Of a stretch of DNA of 64,000 bases, positions 1 to 14,200 are shown in pieces; position 1 is the first letter of the stretch; each line of letters opens with the position of its first letter. Made by a program: the position numbers and the translations under genes. The notes under the pieces are model-generated. The model was given only the letters and a program-made list of their open reading frames with translations. It did no database searches and was not told where the DNA came from. The DNA is from Neospora caninum Liverpool (taxonomy: Eukaryota; Apicomplexa; Conoidasida; Eucoccidiorida; Sarcocystidae), in assembly GCF_000208865.1 (NCBI RefSeq), contig NC_018390.1, positions 62,001 through 126,000 on the forward strand, read 5' to 3'.

Positions 1-25
1 TTTGCACACGGCAGAAGTCCCTCAC

Positions 26-3000
26 CTTCTTTGTGCCCGTGGGGAGGAGGAGGAGAGTGAATTTGAACTGGGCTACGAATTCGCCTGGTTTCTCTGTAAA
101 GAGGAAAATCAGACAAAGTTGCGAGAGACTACTGTCAGGAACATGAGGAAACATGGCGGCATGTGCCATCCGACAACGGCGGGCTTTAGATCGAAGAAAA
201 GATTTCTTCCAATATGTGGGAGAACAGATGTGCAGGATGTGCTCTACAGTGGAAAGCAATAGATTCCACATGTTGACCTTTATCACATTTTCGGAAATTT
301 CGCAATCGAGAAGCGATGCTAACGCAACTGCTGTCCAATCTTCCATTCCTCTGCGCACCTGTCATAACGGGGTACGGGTGAAGGAGCTCGTGGCGCATCG
401 CTTCCGCAACGCCAACCTTGCATGCTCTGTCGTCTGAGAAGCCGCGAAGCGAAAATGGCAGTGTCGGGTATTCTGAGACCACACACACACACACACAGAG
501 GGTAACGGGCCTTCATCCAGAACGGGAGGTGGTCCTTTTTTTTATGAACAGCCTTTGCCAACCAGAGCGACGTCAAGCGACACCCGGGAAAAACTTCTTT
601 TCCATTAAACCAAGTCTTCCCTCATGATGGCGGTAACCAGATACATACCCTCGCCACTCTGAAAGTCAGTCACGCGTTATGTGTGAAAACCCACACCCCA
701 ACATTGAGGCCTCGATCCCTTCCACTTCTTTACGGAGGACACTGTATCTTTTCTTTGTACTACACCCTACATTGGGGGTTCAAAAGCCGTTTTCCCCTTC
801 CCGGCTAAGCATGCCTTTTCTGTGGAGCACACTTCCCTTCTCGCCATTAGTATGATCTCAAAGCTACATCATTTTCTCTTGGCCCTACCCCTGCCTTCTG
901 CTACGTGCTCTTCTCACCAGCGTTTGTGCGTCCGGCCTCTTCATCTTCCGGCTACTTCTCACCCGAGCCACGGCTTGGCAAAAAGACATTTCCTCCATGA
1001 AAAAACAGGTGTGACTTACTATTTTGCACTTCACTCATGAAGTGCCGCCCAAGTTGAGACTTGAGGATGTACGTGCGGTCGACAGCCCTCTTGTACACTG
1101 TCGGTTTGATTGCTGCGTCTCTTGCCTTGCCTTCGCCTGCACACATACGTAGCGTGAATCGACAAACCCAACGGTCAACTGTTAGAAACACGTTTATATA
1201 CACCGACACAACAAAGAGAGACTCTACCAGTTCACCAGCCCTGTGCTGTGATGCGGGACTTACCGGATGAGATGACGATGTCGACACCGTACACTTCATT
1301 CGGTTCGAACTCAAACTCTTCCGGCTGAACAGGTGCCACAGCAGGGGTAAGGCAAACACCAGATGTGTGACGAAGCCGAGGGTGTGCCTGCATGGCTGAT
1401 GTATCGGCCAGATGCACGCAGAGAACAAATCTCCGTCAAATAACGGACCACACCGCGTCAATATCGGCCTAATGCGTGGTGAATGCGTGGTGCGGCAAAT
1501 TGGAGGCGCACCCCCTGAGTCCATTTGAGCAAAGGAGTTGCTCGCCAGAGCACATCCTACGTCAAGAATTCGACATCCGCATTGCCTCATTTCACGTGCC
1601 CCGGCGGACGTTGCTGGGGATTGCGTGCCTCGTTTGCTGGGAGATATGCTAAAATCTCATGCTGGCAACCTCAGATTGTCGGGCTTTTACCTGTGACTCA
1701 TTTAACCTTTTCGCGTACAAACACAAGGACACACGTGTACGGACGCATGCACTGTTGTCTCAGCAGATGAAGCCAAACTGTCACTGAGCGTACAGATCTG
1801 GGAGTCTGAGACATGCTGTCTTCAGCCTGTGTCTCACCTCGTCTTCGCCTGGACCCGGCGTTGCGCCGGCAAAGCATTTGCTGCCCTCGATGACATATCG
1901 CTTGAGTTGGTGAGACAGGACACCCTGTGACAAAGCGGACACCACACCGGAGAAGCACCCACGAAATACGCCGACACTCCAATGCCGAGGTTCTTCTGCT
2001 TTATCAGGCACGTATAAAAAGCACATACAGCTCAGTGGGCTACTGCTCTAACGTTCAATGCCCGCGAGGACAGCCGCCTTCCGATTCACACAGATGAAGC
2101 TGGATCGACTCTTCTCCGGTAACGACAGAACGCCAGGGTGCTAAATCCAGCGCAGTCCGCGTCGACACATTGCTTCTCACCTGAAGAGGAGTGCAGCCGT
2201 ATTGTTTCGCTGCGAGTTCGATGGTCTTTGTGAGGTCTGTGCTCTTGTGGCCCGCCTTCACCAGTCGCATGCACGCTTCGGCAGCCGTCCAGCAGGCCTT
2301 GATGACATCTGCTTTTCTGCCGCTAATGCGTCCTTGTTGTGCACCAGGAGTGCCTTCAAAGATTCCGGGCAAGGCTGCGTCGCATACAACTGTGTAGGCG
2401 ACGACGGAAATATAGCCGTCGATGTGACACCCCATATCAATCTTCACAACGTCACCTTCGGTCAAAACTCTGTCTGTTTCCGCGTTCTCCTCAACCGGAG
2501 AGAAATGTCCGCAAATCTCGTTGATGGAGATGCACGTTGGAAAGGCAATGCCTTTCTCCATCTTTTTCCCGTTCTCCTTCTTGTTGTACACCTTGGCGCA
2601 TGCTTCCGAGATGTACGCGTCGCCTGTCTTGCACAAAGCGTAGACGTCCGCTCCCGGAATGCAGCCGCTGATCACCTGGAAGACAGCAGGTTTCAGCAGG
2701 CGTCAGCGTCTGCATGAGGCGACGCCGCATCATTTTTCCACACGTTGACACGAGGAATCCGACAAGCAACGGCCCGAAACGTCTTCACAGGTATCCTACG
2801 CACCGTTGGACAAAACACGGAATCCGGTAAACACGCTGAAGACGCGTTTCGTAAAAGCTCTCTGCGACATCCCCGAATCACAGATTGCAGAGCTTGGAAT
2901 ACCATCGCACCCCAGACGCGACGGGGTTGGAAGCGCTCTTCACTTCAAAGCCTCGGAAGAAATGCATATCACTCCGCCTCGTGTTCAACACGTCTCTCCG

Positions 3001-3859
3001 GGTGTCGTCACCTTCTTTTAGGGCGGATTTTTTGACGCATTCCACTAAACGTCTTCCACTTGGAAAGACGCCCGTCCCAACCTGCGGCGCGCTCCAGCGA
3101 ATAGATGCATACGCGCGCGCCCATATATATCTCAGTACACACGTGTAAAACTGGTCTGACCCCCTGAACCCATGGATGCAGCGCGTCCTCAGCCACACGC
3201 GTTTCCGTGGGGAACAAAACTCCTGGCCGGCACTCAGCTCCGAGAGCAGCTCCACGGACCATGGGGAGTAATCGGCACGATTCTCTCCGCAACCTCTAAC
3301 ACATTCCGGCGCTGTGGGTGGATCTCTCCTGAACCAGCAGCGCGTCACTGACTCATGCTACCAGTCCTCAGGAGTAGGTACACCACAAAACCGAAGGGTG
3401 CTGAATCAGACTCGAGAGAATTTGACGCAACCGGTGACTGCGAGCAGTCTCCTTCCTGCAGGCCTGACCCGGCGAAAATAAAATCCAGCGTATTGGGCCG
3501 AAGAGTGCAGATGAGGCGACTTTTTTTCCCAATCGCCACTAAAGAGACAGCAGTTCGTCTTGGGCCTGTCACTGTACACCAGAAGACGCTGGTTCAGGCG
3601 TGTGCACGTCTAACACAGTTGAACGCAGTAAGGCTTCACATGGTTGTCTGCGTCTGATTTTCAAGGATCTCAGGTTACAACCAATCACAATATTCCCGAT
3701 GTCAATTTTTGGGAGGCTCTCTCACGAAACAGTGAAACTCACCTTCTTGAGCGCGCCGTTTACGATATCTGCCGCAGTGCGGTACTTGGTGACGACGTCA
3801 GGATTGCTCAGATCCTGAACAACCTCCGCCTCAACTTCTGAACCGGTCGCGTCTGCCAT
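26..3859 (-). CDS. PA2G4: PA2G4/EBP1-like protein (catalytically dead methionine aminopeptidase fold), 3' end outside window
   Basis: Seven exons were read on the minus strand: 3743-3859, 2181-2675, 1838-1924, 1264-1324, 1020-1136, 360/359-472 and 26-93. All junctions are GT-AG and keep frame; the C-terminus lies beyond the left edge. The start is the ATG at 3859 (MADATGSEVEAEVVQDLSNP). Family landmarks run in order through the exons: KTGDAYISEACAKVYNKKEN, CISINEICGHFSPVE, KIDMGCHIDGYI, GVLSHQLKRYVIEGSK, EVYGVDIVISSGEGKARD, LPFSLRGF, EFVAQFKFTLLL. This is the pita-bread fold of PA2G4 (growth and ribosome-associated, RNA-binding). The second metal-ligand Asp expected after HIDGYI in true aminopeptidases is absent (SVVAYT), as in PA2G4 proteins generally, so enzymatic activity is not expected. 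The gene is head-to-head with the DUF1749 gene at 7167. Confidence 0.9.
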
Positions 3860-6800
3860 TGTTACTGTGTCCGAGAAGATTGGAGAGGGGAGTTTTTCAG
3901 ACTGTATTCTTCGAGGCTGCTGACGCCCAATCTCCGAGACGCACGTCTAAGGAACTTCCTGCGTAAAGAAGCGCGGGGCGAGAAGTCTGAAAGACGAAAG
4001 GCCGCCAGAGAGACAAGGGAACACACAGCAAAAAAATACAAAAACAACAGTAAACGAGACAAGGCGGTGGGAGAACGAGAATGGCTCGGGACTGATGCGA
4101 AAGCTGACCTCGCAGAATCACCTATGCCGACGGGACGCCCCCCGACTCAAATATCCCATGCAAGAATAGCAGGCTTCAGTTCCCCGCAGGAACCGTTTGA
4201 AAGACTGACTCGTCGTGGCTTGTAACCCTTTTGTTGCTCCCCTTTCTCTCCCCCCCACACGGAAAAAGAGTCGGAGCGCGGCACGGAGGAGGAAGCGGGC
4301 CTTCGTAGAATCTCCGTGAATGCATGTTAGGACACGTTGTTCCACTGTTTCTCGCACCTACAAGAAACTCCTTTTAAAGAAAACAGAAATATGTCGATCC
4401 CCTCTTCCTTTGACAGCGGTTAACCACGCCTACTTTTCGTCACAGGAACACGACAGCGACGACAAAAAAGACCGGCGCAACTTCATTGCCGGCGTCGCTC
4501 AAGTTTTTGATAAAACCACAGAAAGAGGATCAGGAAGGGAGTTTAGTGTTAAAATGATGAGGAGGGGCCGTCAATGGGTCTATTTCTTCGGCGCGCGGAA
4601 TAGCGGGGGACGGGACTGAACGAGGGGAGGGGCAGTGTCTACAGACCCTCCTTCACTGAGGGCACAAAAGTCCACTGTAACGAGAGGAGCGAATCGGAGC
4701 ATCCGAATAACGAAAAAAGTGTTGTGCAATCGAGATGGTTTAAGGTTGCTCAGCGCAAGAGGAAGCGGGACGTGTTTGGACGGACCTTCTCTACGGACAG
4801 TGTATAGCAGGCACACGTCTGAACGTCGAACGGGAAGAAAATCCTCTGAGGGGCAAAACCAACTCACCTTTTTCACACAACTATGCATCCGCCTGCTTCA
4901 GTCAGCTGAAGGCGCACATACAGAAGTTGGTTCGAGATGGAGATAGATGATCGAAAAAAACGGCGAAAATGATCAAGAGGGCGTGTCGCCAAACCCGCAC
5001 AGGCCCACACGCAACGCCAGGAAGAAGCAGAGTCGCATGTTCGCTGCACGCCTGTCATGTCAGTTTCTTCAGCACGGGGTAGGCCGTTCGCCCCACCCTT
5101 GCCCCCTGCCGCGATCGCCACGCGGAGAAGCTCCGTGGAGTCTCTCAGCGTTGGCTTCAAGGCGTTTTGTACCCTTTTAGGTTCCGCGCTATACGCAAGT
5201 GTAGGAATGCATTCATATCTCCCATTACTGTTTTTATCGCCAGACAAGGCATCCTTTGGATCTCTGCAGCTTCTCACGATCGGGATATCTTCGCTTCGCT
5301 GCGATTCCGGGTGCATGTAGCCCGACGCCGTCTCGTCTGCTTTTCCCTTCGCGAGAAAAGCCCAGCTTTCTGGACGGCAAACTGTTATTCGGCACCTTGC
5401 CCCCGAATGTCATTCCAGAAAGCAAGACGCAGAAAGCTCTTTCGACACTCTCTGGACTGTGAGGACAAACTGGACCGCCGCGCTTTTTTTGTGGCCAGGA
5501 AAGCGACTGTTTTCCAAACGCGAGCCTTATCTGGCGTAGCGGACGCGTATACCCACAAGGAGGCTTCATGTGGGGTCGGTGTCTCCGCTGCGGAAACGGA
5601 TTCCGTGCGCAGGTAAGCAATCACGGAAATGTCTCTTTTGCTGGACGCATCCCTTCCCAACTTCGCTGAAAAAAATCACTGTGTTACTTTCTGTAGCACT
5701 TGGGTCGTCTGACACGATAGTTTTTCCGCCAGCTCCGTCTACGGCTCTCCACGCCACGGATTCAGGGTTCGAGTCTCAAGCCGACCGCGCCCCAGCCTTT
5801 CTGTGCAGCCGAGAGCTCCTGCCCGCCTGTCTGGATGTCCGCGTTGCGGAAGAAAAGTCTGGCGGCGTACCTTTGCTGCGAAAGAGCTAAAGTTAGAACA
5901 TTTAAAGTGACGCAGAGCAGACGTGAAGGGATGTCGCTGTCTGTGGTGGAGGCTGCGTTCATTGGAGAAGGCAATCGTCCCAAAACGGGGACGGGAAGTG
6001 CACGGGTCCGAGAAGGCTCTGGACACCGGTTCGTAGCAACACTGGTTAGTTACGCACACGCCAAACGCGATTTGAGCCCTTGGACAAGAATAAAGTTGTT
6101 TTAGTGTTTGGGGGTAGGGGGAGCGCTCTGAGGAAGCCATTGTTGCTGGGCGCATTCGAGTCTATCTGGAGCGCCGGAACGGCCTGCGAGACACCGAGGG
6201 CCTGTGCTGCTCTTTTCGAAAGAACAGAGCGAAGACGTCACAACGCTTCTGCAAGGCCGTCTTAAGACACTGCGCTGGCTGCATATTTCGTCTCTGTTTT
6301 TTCCCGAAAAGAACTCATCAGTATTTACACGTTTGATTCTCTGACGAACAAGGCTTGAATTCGCCTCGCTTTCTCAGCTAGTCTCTTTTCTACCTGCTTC
6401 ACTGTGCTGACGGCGCGCGGCTATCCTTTTTCCTTCGTTGCTTCTTGTTTAGAGCAGTTTCTGGATTCCGTGCGTCTCGTTAAAGGATCTCAAGAAAACT
6501 CTGGAATCGGACCAGACAAAGACTCGGTGATTCTTTTTTGGTTCACACGCAGAAAAGTGTCCGTGTGTATATGTTCTTGTCTTGCGGAAGAAAGCGCGAT
6601 TTGCGCCCGCCAAGGCCCCTGGCCAGCGCCGGACGTCGTGTTGTGCAGCCGTTCTGCCTCTGAGTTGCAAGAACCTTGCCTTTTATCGGTGTGCCCTAAA
6701 TCTAAATTCATCTTTTAACTTTGGGTTTTCAGTTGCATGACCTAGGACGGGGTGTCTAATCCACATCCCAACGGAGAACGGGACATGCCCCCGCGAAAAG

Positions 6801-7166
6801 GGAAACTGAGGAAAACGGTCCGTTCCGGACGCTGGTCCTTTTCTACCACAGTGTGTTTGTGCCAAGTACCTTCACAGAGGCCTGAATGCGTCATTGTACC
6901 TACATCAATCACTTGCCATCTTGCTTTAGGGCACGCGCCACTCTAGTCCAACTCTATATGTCCTTTTGAATGGAGAGTGCATTCTTCGAAGTGTAACTTC
7001 TGTTGAGTTCCCCAGTTCTTCAGGACGTTTTCCCACCTGGACGTGCCGTTCACCGCGAATCTCTCCCGCTCCGCTAGTGACCCCCGCTCCCTTTAAAACG
7101 CCAACGAGCTCGTCGCTGGTTAAACGCGTTGGAAGGCTTACGCACGGAAGACACAATTTTAAAACG
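3860..7166. other. Divergent intergenic region
   Basis: About 3.3 kb separates the PA2G4 start (minus) from the hydrolase start (plus). It should hold both promoters and 5' UTRs. The open frames here are short, overlap on both strands and have no family resemblance I recognise. No repeat, tRNA or organelle-like segment was seen. Confidence 0.5.
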
Positions 7167-10100
7167 ATGGCTTCTTCAGGGTTCTCCCCGTCGCTGCTTA
7201 AATCGATGTCTTCTGTCGACGCTTCAAACGGAGCGATGAATGGCGAAGCCTGTGGGCGAGGCCCCTGCATGCGAGGCGTGCTGGCACAGCCTTGCCGAGG
7301 ACACCCGAATGTCCTTCTCTTTGCATCTTATGCTGACGGGAACGAGTGCGCTTTGGTCTTCATTGCTGGGCTTACCGACGGTACGTACACCTGGGCGCTC
7401 GGTGCGGGCTGAACGCGAATGCGCGGACCGGTAAAACGAAGTCTAACACACATGTTGCCGACAGCCCGTCTGCAGCGTCTGCCCTGTCCAAGTCTAACCA
7501 GCCAAAGTAAATATCTCCCGGAAAACGGAGAAAACACCGCAAGCAGCTTTGCCGGATCTTGAACTGCGTGGTCCACCTTATCTTGAGAAACGCGTCGTCG
7601 TGTGGGAGGTGTATTTCCTTGTGAATGTCACAGTGTAACAGTTTGTGCCTCGTGCGATCGTCTCTCGAAGGCTCTCTCCACTGACGCGGGAGTTCGTGGA
7701 TATCAGAAGGGCTTGTGTCTGAAGTTTTCGCCAAACGAAGTCTGCAACGTACGCGTTGATGTACTGGAGCTTGCCATCGCAACGCTGCCTGGCGGAGAGA
7801 CACGCGAAGAGGCCGTTGCCAACTTTTCACATTGGCCAAGAAGGGCCCCATCGCCGCCGATGAGCGACATCGAAGTTTGCAGTTCCATGCCGTATGCATC
7901 TTTATTGATAGCCCCGGTGCACGGACAGTGCGTGAGCTTCGCTCGGCCACACAAATCGAGCAGATCAGCGGGGAGGCGTCCGGCCAACAGTTTTTTAAAA
8001 GAACATGTGGAAGCTGATCGAATTCGCTCGCTCTTTTGGCTTTTCGGGGTGTATCGCAGGAATGATGTCGTGCCCATGGATACCTCAGCTCGCCCAGGCC
8101 ATCGACCGCGTTGGCTTCGCCACCATCCAGGTAGGTCTCGCAAGGCCCTTTCTTGTTCTTTTCTTGCCGCCGGTCTTGAGCAGGAACGACACACCAGTTA
8201 CGTCTGAATTAAATTTTCCTGACATCCTCCACGCGATCTTGTGGGAGGATCGCGCGGGCAGGAAGCGTACTGAGGCGTGATTTCCCCGAAGGAACAACGA
8301 AGCTGTTGCCGAAGTGTTAGCCATCGATGTGTGCTTCTGTGCTGTTTCAGGTCAACTTGTCCTCTTCCTTCGGATCGTGTGGAATGTCATCTCTTCAACA
8401 GGACGCCCGGGAACTGGAAGTCGTCGTACGTTTTGCATCTCCTTGCCCTATATCTGCTGTCGCAGTTTGGGGGTGTCGGTCCCTCTGCAGCCTTTTAGAC
8501 GGCGCGTGTGTGTGGAATTTCGCCTACCACGGCTCTGTGATCGCAGCTTTTTCCCGAGAAGAGACGACCGCAGCCAGCGTCCTGCCTTTGCGGTAGCGAA
8601 CCGCAAAAAGTGCATGCGCACGCTCCGAGATCGACTGGAGTGGATAGACACACTGGTTCAAACACAAAGTCGGGGAGATTCCAGGGAGGCTGCGTCCACG
8701 GACTCTTGGGAGCACACATTTGCTGAGAGCGAGGCAGTGACGCGTTTAGGCGGTTGCTCGGACGCCACACGTTCCCCAGGCAACCGTGGGTGAACGCCGA
8801 CCTACCAGTGGGTCGAGGAATTTTCTAGTACATACAGAGGGGAATACCTCTAATCCGAAATCCATGTCCATCGTCGCCGCCTGTGTATCTTCCTGCCTGG
8901 TCGGGTACATTCTTTCCCCCGTATGTTTCTTTGTTTCCATTTCGCCCGCGTGAAAAGGACTGTTTGTGGCGCAGGAGATTTCCAAGACGCGACTGAGCGG
9001 TGGGCAGGGCGACCGTGTCCGCACGTAGGACTCTTTTTACGTGTGTAGAAATTTGCTTTCTCTTCATCGAAGGGAATCAGGGTGCCTTTCGTGTTGGTTC
9101 TCATGTGGCCCCGCTTTCAGGTCCGCTACTTGCGGAAGGAAATGCGAATGAAAAAGGTTGTGCTGGCCGGCCATTCGACAGGAGCGCAGGACATTGTGAG
9201 CTACCTGCGTCACGTGAACGCCTCCCCCAGTCCGGAGACGAAGATCGACGGCGCAGTTCTGATTTCGGGCATCAGCGACAGAGAGGCTTTTGTAAGGCAA
9301 ACGACTTCCCCTTAGCTGCTAGGAAACAGAAAAGCGGCGGCACACGGAGGGGCTGCACCAGGCCAAAACCTGGAACGCGCCTGCTGCTAAGAGCGCGGCT
9401 CATCGTTCGGATTTTTGACCCGTCCCCAGTGCGCGATGACTTCTTGCCTCTGTTCAGTCGCTGATGAACGGCGTGGTGGGGAAGCACCTTGTGGAGGAGG
9501 CCCTGCGACTCGTGGAAAAGGGAGAACCCGACGGCGTCTTGGCAGAGCGCGTCATGGGATGCCACTTCACTGCCAAGAGGTGAGGCCGAAAGCCCGGGCC
9601 CACTTCCCTCGCAGAGTCAGACCGCAGACGGGGGGACCAAAACAGCGATACGACCCGAGACTGGCGCACACTTTAAAGCCCTGCGTGCATGCTGGGAAGG
9701 TCGCAAGTAGGTGAAGAGAACGCGGAGGAAAGAACACCGGTCCGAAACGCCTGCCACGGAAGCAGGCGTTCACGTGGCTTCAAACAGATATCCCGCCGCC
9801 AGGTGCGAAGTTCCAAAGTGGGAAGGTCACACGGAACTGCGGAAGCCCCCGTTGTGGAGGAACAAGAGAAGAAGCTCTCCAACATTTCGAATGGAGGAGA
9901 GCCGTGGTCTTTTTTGTGCCGATGTGCAGGCTCCTGAGCTTGACGCAGCGCCTTGGCGACGACGACATGTTCTCCACAGATCTTACCGACGAGGAATTAA
10001 CGCACATTCTCGCGCCCCTCGACGTCCCGTGCCTCTTCATCTACGGGTATGGACATTTTTTCATTATTCGAGCATGTGGCAGCACGAGACATGTTCACTC

Positions 10101-11285
10101 TTCGTTGATTTGATAAATGCGAGAAAAAGCACCCAACACCTCTGTCAAGCATGTACCATGGCACGCCCACCTCGCGCACCTGGGTTCTACCGGCTCTGTG
10201 CTAGGAAAGAAGAGGCGACAAGTTCTTCCGATTTCAGGAATCGGGCGTGGCTCATGCCGACTTAGTCACCCAGGACGAATTTTCGAAGGGACTTATCTCC
10301 GGTACAGTTAGCAGGTCGACGCGTCGGTAGCGTATGAGAAATCGGTAACATGTTTGTGGCCACAGTGTCTGCCAAAAGAACACATGGGTCTCAGAGCCTG
10401 GCCGTGATCCAGTCGCGCTACACCTCGGAAATACGGTTCGTAGGCCGAACCATTGTAGGCACACTGGAGTATCAAACGTGGGATGGACGGCGGCCAAGTG
10501 TACGGAACTGTTACAGAGTGTTAATAAAGAATGGGGACAGCGGGTCTTCGTTCGGCGACGGTCATTTCCTCTTATTTTTTGTTGCTTTCACTGGTTGTGG
10601 TTCTCAGGGAACAGGATGAGTACGTTCCTGACATGCAAAGGCTGCGAAAGTTCGCCGACCTCATGATCACAGTCGTGAAAAAGTAAGTTCGGAAACCAAT
10701 ACGCGACTGTGTCAGCGCATTCGTGTAAATAGATGACGAAACTACGGTCACGTGCAGTCTATGAAGCTACATATATATCCAGTGAATCCAGCAGGAAGGA
10801 CTGACCTGTTGTGCTGATTTTGGCTTCTGCATGTGCATTTTGGTCGGTTGGTGTTTGTGTTCGTATTGCAGGCGAGCTCCCCAGGCAGGTGTCGTTTTCC
10901 TACCAGGTGAGATCTGCCTTGATTTGCTTTCAGGACCCGTCTTTGTACTGAACTGTGGCTCCTGAATAAGCAGAAAGTTGAAATGCGCCTTGATCGTGGA
11001 TGAGACACTGGCACAGTCTTCGTTTCTCAAGCACAGACGCTCCTTGTGAAGGAGACGCTGCGCTGTCATGGCAGTACGGTTTCACTTTAACACAACGATA
11101 GGGATCAGATCCGCACCGTTGTGCCCACATAAATGCTTTGTAGACGGCAGGTCTTGCCTGGCATCGGAAATGCGTGGTGTGTGGTGGAATCTGGCGTTTC
11201 AGGAAACCACGCGTTCGCGGCAGACAGTGACTCCAACGCAATGATTTCCGCGGTTTGCAAGTTCCTCGAGGGCTTTGCTGCCTAG
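7167..11285 (+). CDS. DUF1749 (UPF0613-type) alpha/beta hydrolase, nine exons, about 320 aa
   Basis: Exons: 7167-7380, 8060-8130, 8351-8425, 9121-9291, 9458-9579, 9930-10046, 10608-10682, 10872-10906 and 11203-11285. All introns are GT-AG and phases close to a TAG stop, giving 963 nt. The protein has the early ALVFIAGLTDG strand-loop typical of DUF1749. The nucleophile elbow is GHSTG (Ser about 139), the acid is in GEQDEYVP (Asp about 260) and the catalytic His is in GNHAF (about 296), so the Ser-Asp-His triad is intact. The substrate is unknown; the family is a cytosolic hydrolase/lipase-like group. No signal peptide or TM was seen. The ATG at 7167 begins MASSGFSPSLL; an upstream in-frame stretch lacks similarity. 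Exon 8 is only 35 nt. Confidence 0.85.
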
Positions 11286-14200
11286 ACCCGCCGCGCTCCA
11301 CAAAGGATTTCGTCCGCATTAAATGGCTCTTTATACTAGCTACGAACACCCCCCGATTTTCTGGAGGCAACGCGAGAACAACCGTCTCTGGGTGGTCCTG
11401 TGAACAATGTACACTGAATGGCAGCCTTCGCTTTCAACGGGGAATGAAACTGTGTTCTGGCTCGGGGTTTCGATTTTGTTGGCACGATTTTTGTCAGGTG
11501 CTGCCGTGTTAGCGCATTCATTGGGGGACCTCGTGCGAACACACCGACGATGTCTCGTGTCTGTAGTCGTGTGAAAACGGACAACAGACAGCCGGATATC
11601 GGATAATAAAGGATAACAGCTTCCTGTTCCGGTCCGACTACAACAGGGGATGCTAAAGACGGGAGGTACTTGGATGCAGTGAAGGCCCATTGAATCAGCG
11701 ACTCGCAAGGCGCTTGCTAGCCAGTCCGAATGAAACGTATTACAAGAGCTGCCTTTCGAAGCAGTGGCCCATCTTATTTCCGGTCAGAAGCAGGAAAGGC
11801 AGTTTCTACCCAGTAGCGTCTTGCGTTTCCTTCGAGATTTAGCTCTAGTGACAAGGCTGAAGAGAACGGAAGTTGACACGGATGGGCAGTCATTTATTGT
11901 TTAGTCAGGATTGTTGCTGGGGGCGCCTGGAATGTGCAGGCGTGCCTCGCTGTGCCGTGCGTTACAATGGGGATTGGGAGTATGGTGAGCGCTCATTGCC
12001 TTGGCTCCATGCTTGAAAATGGGTTTGAGCTAGTTCAATTTCGAATAAGCAATGATGCAGCCCCCCCACAAAGGCGCGAGGATGTGACGCCGAATCAGTG
12101 GCCAGACTCGCGGCTCCAGATGCCCACTTTGGCGCCAAAGCCGTTTTCGCTGTACAAGAATGCGAAACCTACAGAGAGAGCTATTTCCTCGACATCTCCG
12201 CTCTCCGTTAGCCAGGTATGGATTAAACGATATATCCTCCAGCTTTTGTGACACATCGCGGATCACCGCCGAGGGTACCCGTTGCACCCGCAATGACCAC
12301 GTTGCCGTTGGAGCCGCAATCGCCAAGTTCCCTCTGGACAAGGCCCTGGTGCTCCACGGCCTGGGCGTACTGCAACTTCAGTCGGGAGACTCTCGGACGA
12401 GGACTGCTTTCCAGATGTCGCCACTCACTTGTCATTAAAAATGTGCCATCTATTCAGCAGACAAGTCAGTCGAATCGCGCCAGTTCATACACACTCGGTA
12501 GAGGCCAGGCACCCCGTTCTTGCAGGCATGTGGTGAGAGAAACGGTCCTGTGCTCTCGACTAAGAAACATTGACAGGGTGAAATTTGCCTCCTGCGCTTT
12601 ACCCGCTAGACCCGAGGGACTGATCCGCGGTTAAATTATAGAACACTCGAGTATTCTCCATTCATACCAAGCGTAAAAAACGTTCATCCGGTACGGATGC
12701 TAAATATCTATCGTCCTCAACTGAATTAATCTCCTGACAGGCGCCTTTCGGGCCGATGGAACTTTCCGACCCAGATAACTCCATACCAGTCAGCAGGTTC
12801 GTAACATCACTTCATATCGTACCTGAATAGTATTTTCTAGCATACCGGAACATTCGACGTTCACGAGTTGTCTCTACTTTTACCGTGTTGCCTTGCCGAG
12901 TGAATTCGCTGGCATGGCGCTGGTTAAACGCGCTGCATGAAAAATCGCGGCGGCGGAACAAGGCTTTATGGATTAACACATGTGAACTGCTTTTTTAGTC
13001 TCCTTGACCTTTCTGTGACAACTGCGTCAGTTGTGCTCCTGGATTTACATGAACTGTGACCACACCCATCGTATTCTGTTCACGATGTACCCGCCCGTGT
13101 GTAGACGAGAGCCCTCTGGAGTGCCGAACGGAACTATCAGGTTCTAGGAATGCTGCGATGAGCAAAACCGGGAGACCAGGAGCAACACAATTCCAAGGGC
13201 GGAATGCAGGTACTGTTTCGTGGGATCGATTTGTTAGGAATGACAACCGAGAATGCGTACCTGCTGTACGTCTGTTTCGCAAGCGTTGCATGTCCACTCT
13301 TCGGCGTGAACAGAACCCGACCGCTGTTGGTTCGTGTTGCGACAGTTCTCACCGCCGCACAACTCCCCCCTTGATTTCGTGGACAGCTGTCAAGCCTGAA
13401 CATTGTGGCTCGTTTAAAACTCGACAGTTTCCCCCCCTTTCCTCGTTTTCCCCCTAATCAGGACGAAAAAGGAGCGCTTCTCCTTCACTTCATAGTCCTG
13501 TTTCTACCCTTCTTTTCTCGACTCGCCTCCCTGTTCGACAGCGTTCTGCTGTTCTCTTATTCACGACATTTTTCCACAGCCAATCAGATATCGACAGCTG
13601 TTTCATGTAGTTCTTTGTCGCTTGGATCCCACCTCCACTTTCTTGGCCGTTGCGTGTGACATTACGTTTTTTATCGCCCGTTCCTGACCCTTCCTGTGCG
13701 TTCCCGTTGTCACTTGACTCTTCGGTCCCAGCTCGTACCGGCCTCTAAAATCTTCCGTTTCCTCCCGAAGCTGTTTCTTCGCCTCCTGTTCGACAGAGGA
13801 CCCGATTCCCGTGTCTTTTCCTGTTCCGGACTCCTCGGAAGCGGAAAGCCCCACATCAGCGTTTCGCTGCCGATTCGGCACTAAACAGAATCCAATTCTG
13901 CCGTCCATCCGAGCAGCGCGTGCTGTCTGCTCGAGGCTAAGCGTTTTCCGTTGCGTAGTGAAGTGTACGCAACAAGGGGAGGTACAATCTTTTAATTGCC
14001 TTGAGTGTGTGTATATACACGAGAACAGTCGAGCGGGGAAGCGAACTTCCCCAATCGAGCAGAGGCTCTGACATTTCTTTACCCAGTCATTTTGTAAAAA
14101 CCTGGCGTCCTGCCGCCGGCAAATACGCCAACCCCCCTGAACTTTGGGGTACGTGGGCTCCGATACGAAGATTTACACCGGCTTCCGCTTTCGGAACTGC

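Noticed and set aside
480..497. Short CA repeat
   Set aside because: Part of the pyrimidine/TG-rich tract before a PA2G4 acceptor (minus strand); too short to list as a microsatellite.
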